Shown here: in pieces, positions 10,140 to 22,200 of the stretch
Numbering within the stretch: position 1 is the stretch's first letter
How the letters are laid out: the number at the start of each line of letters is the position of its first letter
NCBI RefSeq assembly: GCF_028389875.1
Contig: NW_026907680.1
Span: 2,604,001-2,668,000 of the forward strand
From: Rhea pennata
Lineage: Eukaryota; Chordata; Aves; Rheiformes; Rheidae
Direction of reading: 5' to 3'
Length of the DNA stretch: 64,000 nucleotides
Made by a program: the position numbers and the translations under genes
Notes under the pieces: model-generated
Database searches by the model: none
Told to the model about the DNA's origin: nothing
Seen by the model: the letters and a program-made list of their open reading frames with translations, nothing else

Positions 10140-10575
10140 AAGAATCTGTCTCTGTCTTCTTTATGCCATGTCCCCATCAGGTACTTCTGTACATTCAGAT
10201 TGCCCTGAGCCTTCTCCCCTTACACACTGAACAGGCCCAGCTATCTCTGTCTCTCCTCATACAGGAGATGCTCCAGGCCCTTAGTCTTCTTTGTGGTTGG
10301 ACTCACTCCAGTAGGTCCATGTTTCTCTTGTGCTGGTGGACCAAGCTCTCCAGGTGCGGCCTCACCAGTGCTGAGCAGAGGGGAAGGATCACCTGCCTCC
10401 ACCTGCTGGCAATGCTCTTCCTGATGCAGCCCAGGATACCATGGCTGCTCTTTGCCACCAGAGCACATTGCTGGTTCATGGTCAGCTTGGTGCCCACCAC
10501 AGCCCCCAGGTCCTTCTCTGAAAAGCTCCTTTCCAGCACAGCCAGGTATCAGCACCCCTCCCTGGTTACACACCA
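10140..10575 (-). mobile_element. CR1 LINE fragment, arm copy
   Basis: Reverse-complement copy of the CR1 fragment at 160-600, with the same truncated ORF2 end on the minus strand (open frame about 10,303-10,539). It was inherited through duplication of the arm rather than by independent insertion, because it has the same breakpoints and flanks. Confidence 0.85.
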
Positions 10576-11479
10576 AGTCCCTGCTTCATCAGGACATTGT
10601 TGAAGAAGCAATGGGAGACAGCGTGGAGCCCTCCTGGAGGCAGCTGCACAACACCTGCTGCTCTCCTCTCCTGCACTGAGCTTGCCAACACCCCTGCTGC
10701 CTCCCCAGGCTGGTTGCTCCCTCCCAGGCACTAACAGCAGCTTTGTGGCCACTGGTGGCCTCTCAGGTCTTGAGGCCCAAGTGAGCTCACTAGCAGAAGC
10801 AGCAGCAAGGTTCCTCCTCCTGGCTTCCAGGTGGGTGGGGCTGGAATCACCTCCCTGTCAGCACTGACACCATTTTCCTGCTGCGACGCTCCCGGGTGCA
10901 AGGCACAAGTGCCCTCACACTCAGCATCAAAGCCTTGTGCCTGCCAGTGGGCATTCTGGGCTGCACTACAGGGTTTTCCACTGCAGGAGGACTGAAGTAG
11001 TGGACACAGAACAGATCCAGGAGCAATGTGCTCAGTGCTAAGAGAACGCTGAAAATGCTACATGTCTGTAGCAGGAAGAGAATGGAAGGGAGCAGAGGGA
11101 CTGCTGTGGCTAAAAGGCAGCACCTGACTTGAGCAAGACCACACATGTGCTTCCATACAAAATACTTAGGCAGCTCCATTAAGCTGCAGAAGAAAGGTTA
11201 GCCAGTTGGTTACTCGCACGAGAAGGGACATGGACTTTACGGTGCCAGACATGCTCCGTATCCCTGCAGGCTTGTTAGAGGGAAGTGCAGTGTGCCTGGC
11301 AACTTTTGAAACCCCTTGGAGTTTAGGTTCAGCCTGCAGCAAGGATTTCTCACAGCCAGACCACTTAGTGGGAAACCATTACCGTGCTGTGTAAAGCAAA
11401 TATTTTTCACCAGCATTGCATTGTATTTTGTGCCGGTCACATCCTTTCTGCTCAGAATATCACGATTCCTCTGTATTGC

Positions 11480-13137
11480 CCTGGAAAGTGGCATTTGCTG
11501 CAGATCCTTCAGTAGATGCATGGAAGCCAACACATGTACTTCCAACTTCACTTGCACCTGGGAGAGGGGGAAAAAAAATCCGGTGTTAGTATTTCAGCAC
11601 ACGTAGCCCAAAGCGTTTGTGGAAATAAATAGTACATGGGACTGGAGAGTGCAAAAATGTAGAGAGATGTAAAGCCCTCAGAGGAACTCAAAATGAAAGG
11701 GGCCCACACAGAGGAAGACATTTGATTTTTTGTGTTTGATTATCACTCAACGGGCTCTTGAAAGAGAGTGAAGGAAATTCCACTGGATATCCCCATCAAA
11801 GGGATGGGGCCGAACTCTTTTCACTAGTGCCACGCAACAGGACAAGAGGCAACGGGCACAAACTGAACCAGCGGAAGCTCCGCCTCAATATGAGGAGGAA
11901 TTTCTTTCCTGTAAGAGTGACCGAGCACTGGGAGAGGTTTCCCAGAGACATTGTGGAGTCTCCTCCTCTGGAGAGATTCAAACCCTGCCCGGATGCAACC
12001 CTGTCTAACATGGTCGAGGTGACCCTGCTTGAGCAGGGAGGTTGGACTAGATGATCTCCTGAGGTCCCTTCCAACCTTACCCATTCTGTGATTCTGTGAT
12101 ATGCCCCACACGTTTTCAGAAAACCCACCGACCATATCTACTTACACCACTGCCCAACCTGGACTCCTGCAGGTTGGACTCCTGTCTCCAAGCGTCCCAT
12201 CTTCCTTCACAGCTCAGAAAGGCAGTTTTATGGAGGACAAATCTTTTAGCCGCTTTCTGCTGAGCCTTCTCGATGGAGATGTATATGCATACACAAACAC
12301 ACACACGGGTACCACTTGCCCTGTCGAAACTTCCTTTTTTTCCAGGGAAACTCCTCTACAGGACTATGTAAACCAACCAAGAAGACCCTCAGTGTCTTCC
12401 TGCATCGAGCACAATCAGATAAAGTCTCAGAAGCCAATAAATGACATTGCTCCCAGTCAGCACGGGATGACATTCAAAAATGCTAGTGTTAGGCAATAGG
12501 TTTGTGGACACGCCAGCAAATGTTGAAAGCTGTAGAGAAACAAATCACAGTGCTGGGTGAGGAAAAGATCCTGGAGCAAAAAGGACCTCTCTGAGAGCTC
12601 TGTGCTTTGAAATAGGTCCTGTCACAAAGCAGGGACTCCAGAGGAACCAGTTTGCCCTCCTCCTCCGCCCATACCTTTCCTTTGTCAGAGCCTGGGAAGC
12701 ACACTGCATACACGAGTGGAAGGCCCACATCTCCAATGGATCTGAGGAGCTTTCCTTCTCTGACAATCCCTATGCAGACTCTTCCTGGGCCCTTCTGCGA
12801 ATGGAGCCATTAGGAGCCACAGTCAACTCAGTGTGGCCGGGGACACTGGTGGGGAATTCTTGTTTTCTTCTTGAAATTGTATGAGTAAAGAGAAAAGCAA
12901 GAACTCAGCCCGTCCAGGAGAGCTCCTGCTGAAGGTGGCAGCCCAGCATGCCAAGAGGCCCACTTGTGTTCTGAGGCCGTACTTGAAGACCAGGCTGAGA
13001 AAATTGTGGGCTTTACCTGAGGACTTTGGCTCCCCAGTATGGCTTAAGGCCTTTGTGATGAGGAGTTCCCGCACCCTTTTCCGATCCAAATCATGCTCCC
13101 ATACGGGCAGCTGACTCTCTGCTGTGACAAACGTGGT
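11480..13137 (-). CDS. Exons of an unidentified gene (left arm copy)
   Basis: Three minus-strand exons have good acceptors and compatible phases: 12,983-13,137 (155 nt, phase 0 to 2), 12,675-12,759 (85 nt, 2 to 0) and 11,480-11,557 (78 nt, 0 to 0). Joined they stay open for 106 codons. Recognisable stretches are ESQLPVWEHDLDRKR, ITKALSHTGEP and LVYAVCFPG. I do not recognise the family. The same three exons with identical lengths occur at 30,840-32,494, and the first two also at 62,413-62,875, so the frame has survived several duplications. In this copy the last exon has a GC rather than GT donor. A further 110-codon open frame at 10,847-11,179 with a hydrophobic stretch may belong to the same gene. 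Confidence 0.5.
11755..12101 (+). mobile_element. CR1 LINE 3' end
   Basis: CR1 3' UTR blocks (GGATGGGGCCGAACTC, CTCAATATGAGGAGGAA, GAGCACTGGGAGAGG) ending in ACCCATTCTGTGATTCTGTGAT. It lies in an intron of the unidentified gene and is shared with the other arm at 31,876-32,215, so it predates the arm duplication. Confidence 0.92.
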
Positions 13138-13745
13138 CTGGAGGAAAAAGCCAGCCCAAGATGTCTTTCTGCCTTGCTTGCTTCTGGTAGGGATCAATCT
13201 TTTCAAACAAACCAAAACCAGAACCTCTCATTCCTCTCCATGTTATAGGCTCCCCAAATAAGAGCTACAGAAGGACCAAAGCACAGGGAATGGCTGGGCA
13301 ATAAAGTGCCAGAGGGTATTTGCTGCAGGAGGAGTGAGGCCTGTTGGGGTGAGAATGACCACATCTGAACTTTGCATGCACCGGGGCAGGCTGTGAGCTA
13401 ACAGCTCTTGGTCAGGAAGGAGAGGCAAGAGAGAGGTCGCTGAAAGCCGCATCTCCTTGCCGTGCAGAAGTGAGAAGAAGCCCAGCAGAAGTGCTTTGAA
13501 GAGGAAGAGAGAAGCCAAGCAAGGAGCCGCATGTGGCCCTGCCACAGGTTGACGGTGTGCTTTCAGCCCAAGGTGGGGGTGTGCTTCTGGAAGGACCAAG
13601 CGGGCAAAGGCTTTGTGGCTCCTGCCTCTGGCTGAGGAAGCTCCCAGGCCCCAGGCTGCTGGAAGAAGACCCTGTTGGGGCAATCAGTGCATTCTTTGCT
13701 GTTCTGCACCTACTTGCTGCTGTTCCAGCCTGTGCTAGAAAGACT

Positions 13746-15859
13746 GTGCTGAAGCACCAGCAGCTCTCGCAACACTGGCCTCAAGCACTTAGTGAGCTGC
13801 AGTCTGCAAGCAGAACCTCCGTGTACTTGCTGCTGCTCCAGCCTTTGCAAGAGAGGCCTAGGCTGGAGTAACATCTCGTTGGAATCGGACTCTCTCCTAA
13901 GCCAGAGGTCTGTCTGCAGAGAAGGCAGTGCCTGGCCTGGCCCTGGGGCCTGTGGGGCAGAGGCTCTGCGGGCTGGCAGAGGCCATGTGGGGTTTTCTGG
14001 GAGGAAAACATCTGCACTGGAGGAGAAGAGAGCTAAATTCCCTAATTCTCCCTCCCACCGCACTTCTGTTCTGCCTTCCTCCCCTTCTCGCACCATGGCT
14101 CCACCGCCTGCTGCTTTTCCTGCCAGCACCAAATGCCTTCTCCCATGTCTATTGCCTGCCTTAGCCAACACACACCAGCCCACTTCTGGGGCACTTGGCT
14201 GTGCCCCAGAGAGCCCTCCCGGCAGCAGGGCACTGCTTCGGGGCACCCACCTCTTGGCAGGTGCCAAGGAGCAGCTGCCACAAAGGCTCCTGGGGCCAGC
14301 AGAGCTGCTGCTGCTGCTGCTGCTGTGCGTGGGCAGAGCAGGGGCAAAAGCACTTTCTGAGCTTCCCCACAGACCTGCTGACCCCTCAGCAGCCTCCCCA
14401 GTCTCCAGCTCTTCTCCAGCCTTGGCACCTCCTTTTCCCTTCCCCCAAAACAACAGCGTGGAACAGAAAGCCAACACTCAGGAAACCTCCTTCCCTGTGG
14501 AGTGGTCCCTGCCTTGACTTTCCTCCGGGCAAGCTCCTGGGGCTGAGCAGCAGCTCTGAGCAGCCTTGCCCCACACAGCCTCTGATCTGGGACAGCAAGA
14601 TCCTGCCCTTTTGTGGGCTGCTACTTCCCACCATGGCTTCTCCACGCAGCGCTGCAGGCAGTTGCCCAGGCGGGCTGAGTGCTGACCAAGGCAGGTGGCA
14701 GAGGCATGGCCCTGGGCACCCTGACCTCCCAGGACACTGCTCTCAGCCACAGCCCTCGGCACACCTGGCTGCACGCACGCCCTGCTCGCACAGCCCTACA
14801 CCCTCCCCGGCAGAAGGAAGCCGTGCCGCCCTGTCCCTCGGACACTGTGGCAGCAAGTCCCTGCCCTAAAGCACCAGCTGCTCCACCGAGAGAGCTCTCT
14901 GGAAAGATGGCCTCAACCATCACCTGCGCGAGGTCTCCAGGACCCCGCGAGCAGCTCAGCAGCACTGCCCTGCAGCCAGAGACTTCCCACTGGAAGGGCT
15001 CTGCCCATTTCTGCCAGAAGGAGCTCTCAGCTGCTGCCTCCCTCCTGAGCGTCCGGAGCTTCCCTCCGTTTTGTCTCAGCTCAGCTCAGCACGGGCAGGC
15101 AGTGCCCTCAGCACTGCGGCTCCTGGCAGAGGAGCTGCTCCTGCACCCAGCAGGGAAGTCATTTCCCCAGGCTTCGGGGAGTGAGTGAGCTGAGTCAGCC
15201 TGGGCCCCTCATTTCTTTGGGGAGAAGCCCTCCAGGTGGTGGGGCAGACACCTCCATCCCATGCACGCCACCAACCCCCAGGACGGTTGTGGGATTCATC
15301 CTGCTTAAGCTGCCGTGTGCCCAAAAGAGGTGCACAGAAGTGTGCGAGCTCCTTGTCCCCCCTCCCATTTCCAGTCCAAGGTGGTGGAAGGTGGGAGTCA
15401 GCTGCTGCCGTGGAAACACTGGGTGACACCAGAGGTGCCAGAGGTGATCCAGGGCATGCGCAAGAGCCTGCGAGCTCTCCCTGGGCAATGTGGAGAGACA
15501 CAGACCCGTGTGTGGCATCATCTGGGGGCTCTGGGGGACATTCCCAGAGGCAGGATGCACCAGCTGCCCACGCCTGGCAGGAAGAAACTTCTCCTTCGGC
15601 ACTGAGCCAGGGCTTTGCTGCCTGCCAAGGCCTTGCTGGAGGTTTCCCTGCCATCGGTCCGTTCTCAGCACTTCCTTGCACTGGGGGCAGCAGGAGCCGC
15701 AGCCTGTGCTGTGTCGCCATGGGTGGAGGCTGGTGCAGTGCCCCACTGCCCCCCTCCCCTCGCAGCCAGGTTTCCAGCATGGGGCCATGGCCTGGCTGAG
15801 TGCAGCCGCAGCACCCAGCCCAGCCGGTCCCCCGGTGGGGTTATCCCTGCCCCAGGACC
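13746..15859. other. Intergenic stretch with a segment re-used at 61.5-62.3 kb
   Basis: No gene is recognised here. The segment 13,990-14,830 recurs in inverted orientation at 61,478-62,308 and contains a short (CTG)n run near 14,309-14,326. Open frames of 100-250 codons on both strands overlap one another and show no splice logic or family resemblance, so I treat them as compositional. 15,190-15,860 also shows nothing supportable. Confidence 0.5.
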
Positions 15860-16216
15860 TCCCCAGTGCGGGGGTCACGGCAGCCCCACAAGTGCCCCGT
15901 GCAGCCCCTCCCCACTGCAGGGCCAGCCCTGGCCAGGGGCTGCGGGGGTCCCGGTCCCCTCTGTGACATGGGCTGGCGTCACAGGGGACATCCCTGCCGG
16001 GTCACAGCCACCGCTGCCCTCTCCCGCCCGCCCACGCACCCTCCCCACTCGTCCCGCACAGCCCGCCGCAGCGCAGGCGCTGGGGCTGCTCTGGGCACCG
16101 CTGTGCTGCCAGGAGCCGACGAGCCCCAGCGGGAGCTGGCGACGGGAGCCCGGGGCAGCGCGGGGCTGCGCTGAAGGGCGCAGCAGGAGCAGCCAAGCGG
16201 CCAGGAGGCCTTTGCC
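15860..16216 (+). promoter_or_regulatory. GC-rich 5' flank of the CCDC81-like gene
   Basis: CpG-enriched sequence with several GC-box-like stretches just upstream of the first ATG. The ATG at 16,217 sits in a good Kozak context (GCC before, G after). No TATA box is seen. The promoter role is inferred from position. Confidence 0.4.
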
Positions 16217-19200
16217 ATGGCCCTCCCCCTGCGCGGCCAAGCCAGAGCGCCCGGCACGGACATGGAGCTCCGGGACGCTGGCCGCGCCACGCAGCGTGAG
16301 CAGCGGGTGCCCGTCATCCCCCCGCGGGGTAAGGCCTTCGCGACCTCCTTGCCCAGGATTGCTGTCGAGAGGCTGAGCGCCAAGATGGGCTGTAGATGCC
16401 CGGGGGCTTTGGGGAGCCTGGGCAGTCTGGGGGTGCCCCAAGGGTCCTCTGCTGATGGTGCCTTGTGGTGCAGGGGGCATGATGTGTCTTTGCCTTGCTT
16501 TGCAGTGGCCGTGCCCATCTGGGAGGGTGTCTCCAACTACATCCAGGAGAAGCTGGTGCTGAACAAGGTGGATGTGCCATCCTCTCCCTCCCCTCCCATA
16601 CCCATGCTGGCAGCAGCACTGACCCCTCGGGGCCATGGGCCGCAATAGTCCTGCCCCTCCTCTCCAAGCAGAAGCAACCTCCCTGCAGAAGCATGCTGCA
16701 AATGACAGCTGTTCCCCAGACCGACTTCTCCCAAAAGGGAGGTGCCCAATGTGCAGTGCAGCTGTGGTTGCTGGAAGGGTGGGAGGCTTTCTGGGCCCTC
16801 TCTGGAGATCCTGGCAGAGTGCAAGGCCAGAAAGGGAGCCGTTCTGGGAAAGCCTTTTCTTCGTGTGCTGGAGGGGCGGCAACGTTGCCTTTGGAGGCTG
16901 AGGAGGAGGGGGAGGAAACTATGGGGAATGGCCTTCTCAGGGAGTTCTCCAGGGCTTCCGCCAAGCTTTCCACAAGGCTCTGTCTTGCCCCTTTGCATGC
17001 CAGCCATGGGCAGGGCACCTAGCACTGTGGCCATGCTTGGAGAACAACTCTCTCTTTGTCTCCCATGCTTCTAAGGCTTCTCTCTACTTCTCTGGCTGCA
17101 GGATGTGAGAATTATTCCCCTTGGCACCTTCAGTGTTGCTACAAAACAAGTCGTTGCTGGCAAGAACGGTCCTCTGACTGTTCAGAGACCTGCATTTCGC
17201 CTCTCAAGCAACCTTGTGGATCTTCACGGCCTCAGCCACGAGGAGGCCTCTGTTGCTGGTAAGAAGGCAGACTAAAACCTCGGCTTCCCCTGGGGACATC
17301 GCGGGGCTGTGGCTCTCTGCTGTTTCCCAGGGGCTGTTAGAAATTGAGACTTGCTGCCCCGGGTGCTGAGCAGAGCTTCAGGGTGTTTTGATTATCACAA
17401 CATTATAATGCAGAATCCAACGAGAGTCTCTCGGTGTGTCTCTCTCTTGCACTGGCTCGAACGCGTGGCTCCATAGTGGGGCTTTTGTGGCTGCTGCTTC
17501 CAGTGCCGTGTAGTTGCCACTGTTGTTCCCTGTTGATGCCACAGCAGCCGTCTGCTCAAAAGGACAAGTCCTTCCTATTGCTTCCTAACACCGATGGATT
17601 AAGAGGCAGCGTGGAAGGCTGTTGTGCAGCCCATGTGTTTTCCTCCTCCTTTGGAGCCAGCGTGACATGGCACAGCTAAGGCTCGTCAAAGCATGGCCTG
17701 AGTGCCGGCACCATTCCTCTGTGCACTGCCTTCTGCTGGCAGCTGGCCCCCTTGCTGCTCTGCTTGGCCTGCCCTCCTGCCTCCCGCTCCCAGGAGGTGG
17801 CCAGGGCTTGCTCTTGGTGTCTGTGCAGGGAAGGAAGCCCTGCGGTAAACTTGGCCCAGGAGGCTGCAGAGTGCTTTGAATTTGGGTCAGGGAGGGCTGA
17901 CAGGAGCCTCCTGTGGGGGCTTTTGTGGGGGTTAAAGCAGAGAGCTCTGCAGCTCTGTGCTGCCGCAAGACCTTCAGGCGCCCAGCACTGTGTGGGAGCC
18001 TGCTGAAGGGCTCCGTCCGTGACTGGGCTGCTCTTTGCTTGTTGCCTAGGGCGCAGGAAAGCTGAGACCCTCAAGTACCCTCACGTAGCCGTGGCCATCT
18101 CTGTGCCTTGGAAAACAGTGGCGGCCTGCGTGGAGGAGACCGTGTACCTTCTGTCTTGCTGCCTGGCCAATGGGAAGAACGTGGCCCTTCTTTTCAAGGG
18201 CATTGGCGTGCTTCTCATTGAAGGCAAAGAGGTGACAATGTGGTTTTACAGAGGCTTTCTGCGCAGGCTGAATGCCTCCCCACAGCTGCTCAAAGCTCTT
18301 CTGGATGTAAGTCTGCCTTTTTCCACAGCTCTCCTTCTCACCCCTTTGCAAGCCTGGCCAAGTCCAAAGCAACCGCTTTCCCCCCACTGCCGGGTCCTGG
18401 GAGTTCTTTCCTGCTAGGCTTCCTCCAGAAGTCTTCCAGAAAGTCAGCCTTTCCTTGGGGTCTTTGTGTTAGGATCCCATTTGTCTCCAGGCCTCCTCTG
18501 GCCATGTTTGGGATTGTGGGGCAGTGCGTCCAACAGCTGCTCCTCAAGTTGCAGAAGACTCTCGGGGTGTGTCACAGACAAAGTCATTGCAAGCCAGGGC
18601 CTTTGCCCAGGTCTCCAGTGCAGCCGTGTCATTCAGCCTGGGCTTTCTGGTGCAGAAGGCCTCTGTTTGCCTCCCTTGACTTCTCCACTACGCAACAACT
18701 GCTCTCCTGCATCAGCCTCTTGGCTCTTGCCCTTGACAGAAGCCTGCTAGTGTTTCTGGCCATCTGCCTGTATTATTCCGCACCTGCTGGTCTGTAGAAT
18801 GGAGGTGGGGGTGGCTGTGAGCAAGAGCGAGGGGTGTTTCCCTCTTTCTGAGTGGCAGCTTCTTCTCTGATTAGTGGAAACATGGTCTGCCCTTGTGCAC
18901 AGCAAGGTCCTTTTCTTCGTAGCATCTCACCCATGTCTCTGCCCTTTGCAGATGCCAGAGATGAGGCATTCAGTTCTCGCAAGCACCCAAACAGCGGCTT
19001 CCCTGATCCATTCTGGCTCTCTCATTGTCTTTCCAACGTGAGTACTTTGGTTTGCTCCTTTCCACCTGAGTTCCTGGCTCACCCAAAGAGCAGCTCCTCA
19101 CTGCAGGTTTGGTCGAGGTGTGTTGCCAGAGCTAGTGAAGGCTGCTCAGGATGTGCTTGCAGAGCAAGTCTTCCGAGGAGTTGGATCCCTGTGTGCTGCA

Positions 19201-22200
19201 GCCATGCCCTGGCTTTGTTTGGGCTCTGTGTGGGGGTTCTGCTGAGCTCTGTGCTGGCTCCCACCTTGTGAAGGCCTTTGTTCCACTAGTGGCCCAGGAA
19301 TGGAGGCTGTTCTTTGCAGATGCTCTGCCCTGAGCTTGGGAGGGATTGCAAGGGCTGTGGAGGTCTAGATTAGAATTTCCTAAGAGGGTGGAAAGCTGGA
19401 GGAAAGGGGCCTTGTCTGATGTGCCTGCACAGGAGCCTGCTCAGGAGCTGTCAGACAGGCTGCAGTGTTGACCTGGAGGGTTTGCTTTGGAAAGCTGAGA
19501 AGGAGCTCTCTCCCCAGGGGTAGAGGGAAGGCCTGGAGCAGTGTGAGGAGGAAGCTGGTGGCCCTGCAGGCAGGCATGCTGGGTCCCTGCACTTCCTGAG
19601 GGAGTCCTGCAGGAGATGAGACCTGTCCTGCATATTCCCCTTTGGGAAAGGCTGCTCTTCCTAGCAGCTGGGCCATGTGTCTGTGCGCCCAGAATTCACA
19701 GAAGCAGCAAAGGACATGCGGGGCCCTTCCTTGCGAGTGGTGTCTTTTTCTGGTTTACAGGTATGTGCTTGAGAGTGCCCCTCGAAGACCATCTGTGGGA
19801 GCTGTGAAGCCCACGTGGGAAGAGGAGAAGGGACTAGATGTTGCCAGCAGCAAGGAAGGTAATGGAGTGGCTGATGCCTGGCTGGGCTTTGCACCTTCTC
19901 TTTTGTTGGTCCTTGGCAGGGCATTGGAGCCAAGGCTGCAGCACCGTGGCTCGCCTAGCATGAGGCACTAGAGGCAAGGCAGCTCAGCCCTGATGGGGAG
20001 TCGACAATCTGCTCACTTGTGCCAAGACTTCCTTCCACCTTCAAAGCAATTCGTTCTGCCCTTGCCTTCTGTGTTTCTCCTACACATTCCCAAAGCACAG
20101 CCTTTGGCTTGACTGTGTGTTTTCTTCCCTTCTGATTGCAGAGCATGTATCTGGCCAGTGCCTCCTCCAGCGAGAGAGGCAGCCTGAATCCAAAGTGGTG
20201 GCTACCAATGTGGAGGAAGGCACGGTGGAGGAAGAGCCTCAAGGCAGGTGAGACACTTGGGAATTTCCGGGAATGGCGGAGGGTGACCCTGTAGCCCTGT
20301 GTGTCTTGGAGGGTGATGTTTCCCTTGGACACAAGGTCCTGAGGAGCTCTGAATGCCTTTTAAGCTCTGCCACGAGGACTAGGCCTCCGTTGCTGGTTGG
20401 GCAAACAAGAGCAAGTGCCTGGCAGAGCCTGCTCTTGGCTTTCTGCCCCCGCTGCCTCTGCTTCCAGCTTCCAGACCTTTGGGCAACTCAATGTAATTGG
20501 TCCTTCGGGAAGAGGAGGGCCTTTTCCCCTAGCCCGTAGATGAAAGTAAGGAGAATGCTGCTCATCTGTGGAGAGCAGGGCTGGGTGTCTCAGGGCAATT
20601 TTGGAGGCTGAGGAAGAGTCTGCATGCCCTTGTCAGGCCTTGTGAGGAGCTAAGTGGAAAAGCTCAACTGGTGTGAGGTGCAAGAGGGGTGTGCAGGGAA
20701 TGCTGCTGGAGGGGAGGATGCCTTGGGTGAATATCTCCCCAAAGCTGTGGTGTTTCCCCTTGGGCAATGCCCTTCCTTTGACTGCCAGCAGCAAGGAGGA
20801 AGGAGGGTCATTTCCAGGCAGCAGTCAGGGGTGGCGAGCAGCAGGCTTGAGAGGGTGTGGCCATGGCTCAGGCAACCCTTAGAGGCAAGGACGAGTTGTT
20901 CGGGCACTTTGAAGAGGATGGGAAGGAGGGACATGAGTGCCTGAAGACGGAAGGACTGCAAGGGACAGAGCAGTTATTCCCGGTTCCCTTTCTGAAGCTT
21001 CCAAGAAAGCTTGTCCTTGGGGGCCACACCGCAGTGGCTACTGGAGTGCTCAGGACAGTGGGTAATGGTGTGTGCTGGAGCCTGTCCTTGGAGCTGACCC
21101 TGCTGCTCTCCTTGGTGCCTGGAGAAAAAGTCCTACTGTGGGCACCCAGAGCTTTCCCTCGGGCACGCTGTGCAGCCCTGGGTGTTTGGGTGGTGGAGAG
21201 TCTCTGTGTCACACTTCCCCACGGTGTGTATTTGCAGCATGCTGCCAGCAATTCAGCCTAGCTCTGCAAAGGAGGATTTAGTGGGCTGGAGGAAGCAGCT
21301 GCCAGAGGCCAGAGCGGGAGCTGGCGGGCCTGAGATTGGCTATCAGAATTCAAGAGAGGTAGGTGCTCCTGATGGAGGTCCTTCAATTGGCAGCTTGCTT
21401 TCTGCCAAAGCATCGTGGTGTGGGTGCTGGCTGGACAAGAGCCCTTCCCATGGGTTCCGCTGGGCCCTGCCTGACTGTCCCCGGGGTTTGCTGTCAAAGG
21501 CGCTGCTTGTGCTCTACTTCTGCAATGCATCTCTCATGATTCCTTGACTCTCCATTAACGTCTCCCAGCAGAGCCTCTGGGGCCCTCGCTCTAGTGGCCG
21601 TGGAACTGCTGGGCCTTTCTGCTATAGCAGATGGAGAGATTCTGTTCAGCGGTGTGATTATTCAGATGCTTGGTTCAAACAGGAAAGGGATGTTCAGCCT
21701 TGCTGGGCTTCCCTTCAGGGTAAAAGAGCACTGACAGGGAAGGCTCAGAGCAGAGGCTGAGAAAGAACCTTCCCTTCTGGGAAAACAGAGCTGCCGTAAC
21801 CCCCACTGCCCTCTCTCATCCTCCCTAGCAGGACTGCCCTGCACATTGCCCTAGAGTTTAGTGAGCTGCCTTCCCCTGCACTTGCCTGCCTTGACTTCCC
21901 AATGCTCTGCTGGATTAGCCTCTTTGTGCTTGCCCTGGACATAATCCTGCCAGAGCTTTTAGACTTTTGCCTATATTCTCCTACAGCTGCTCTTGTGTAG
22001 AATGGAGGGGCTGCTGTGAGCCACAATGATGGGTATTTCAGAGTTTCTGAGAGGCAGCTTCTTCTTTTCTGAGTAGTGGAAACTTTGGCTGCCTTTGTCA
22101 GCAGCAAGATTCTTTCCTTGGCAGCATCTCACCGGTGTTTCTCACCTTTGCAGATGCTGGAGATGAGGGACTCAGTCCTCGAAGCCAGCCAGAGGAGTGA

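Larger units (their letters stand above)
8083..10735 (-). repeat. Right arm of inverted repeat 1
   Basis: Reverse-complement partner of 1-2,692. The arms enclose a 5.4 kb spacer (2,693-8,082). The arm starts in a GC-rich island directly after the 3' end of the left CCDC81-like copy. It ends where the sequence runs without a break into inverted repeat 2 at about 10,736. The same junction recurs, inverted, at 33,245-33,289, where a provirus cuts it off. Confidence 0.93.
10736..13745 (+). repeat. Left arm of inverted repeat 2
   Basis: Reverse complement of 30,215-33,289 at high identity. It includes the same CR1 insertion and the same three unidentified-gene exons in mirror order. It is directly continuous with inverted repeat 1 at its left end. 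The arms are separated by about 16.5 kb that contains the intact CCDC81-like gene. Confidence 0.93.

Noticed and set aside
13710-14517. Open frames above 240 codons on both strands
   Set aside because: They overlap each other, lack splice or start context, and the paralogous segment at 61.5-62.3 kb does not keep them consistently.
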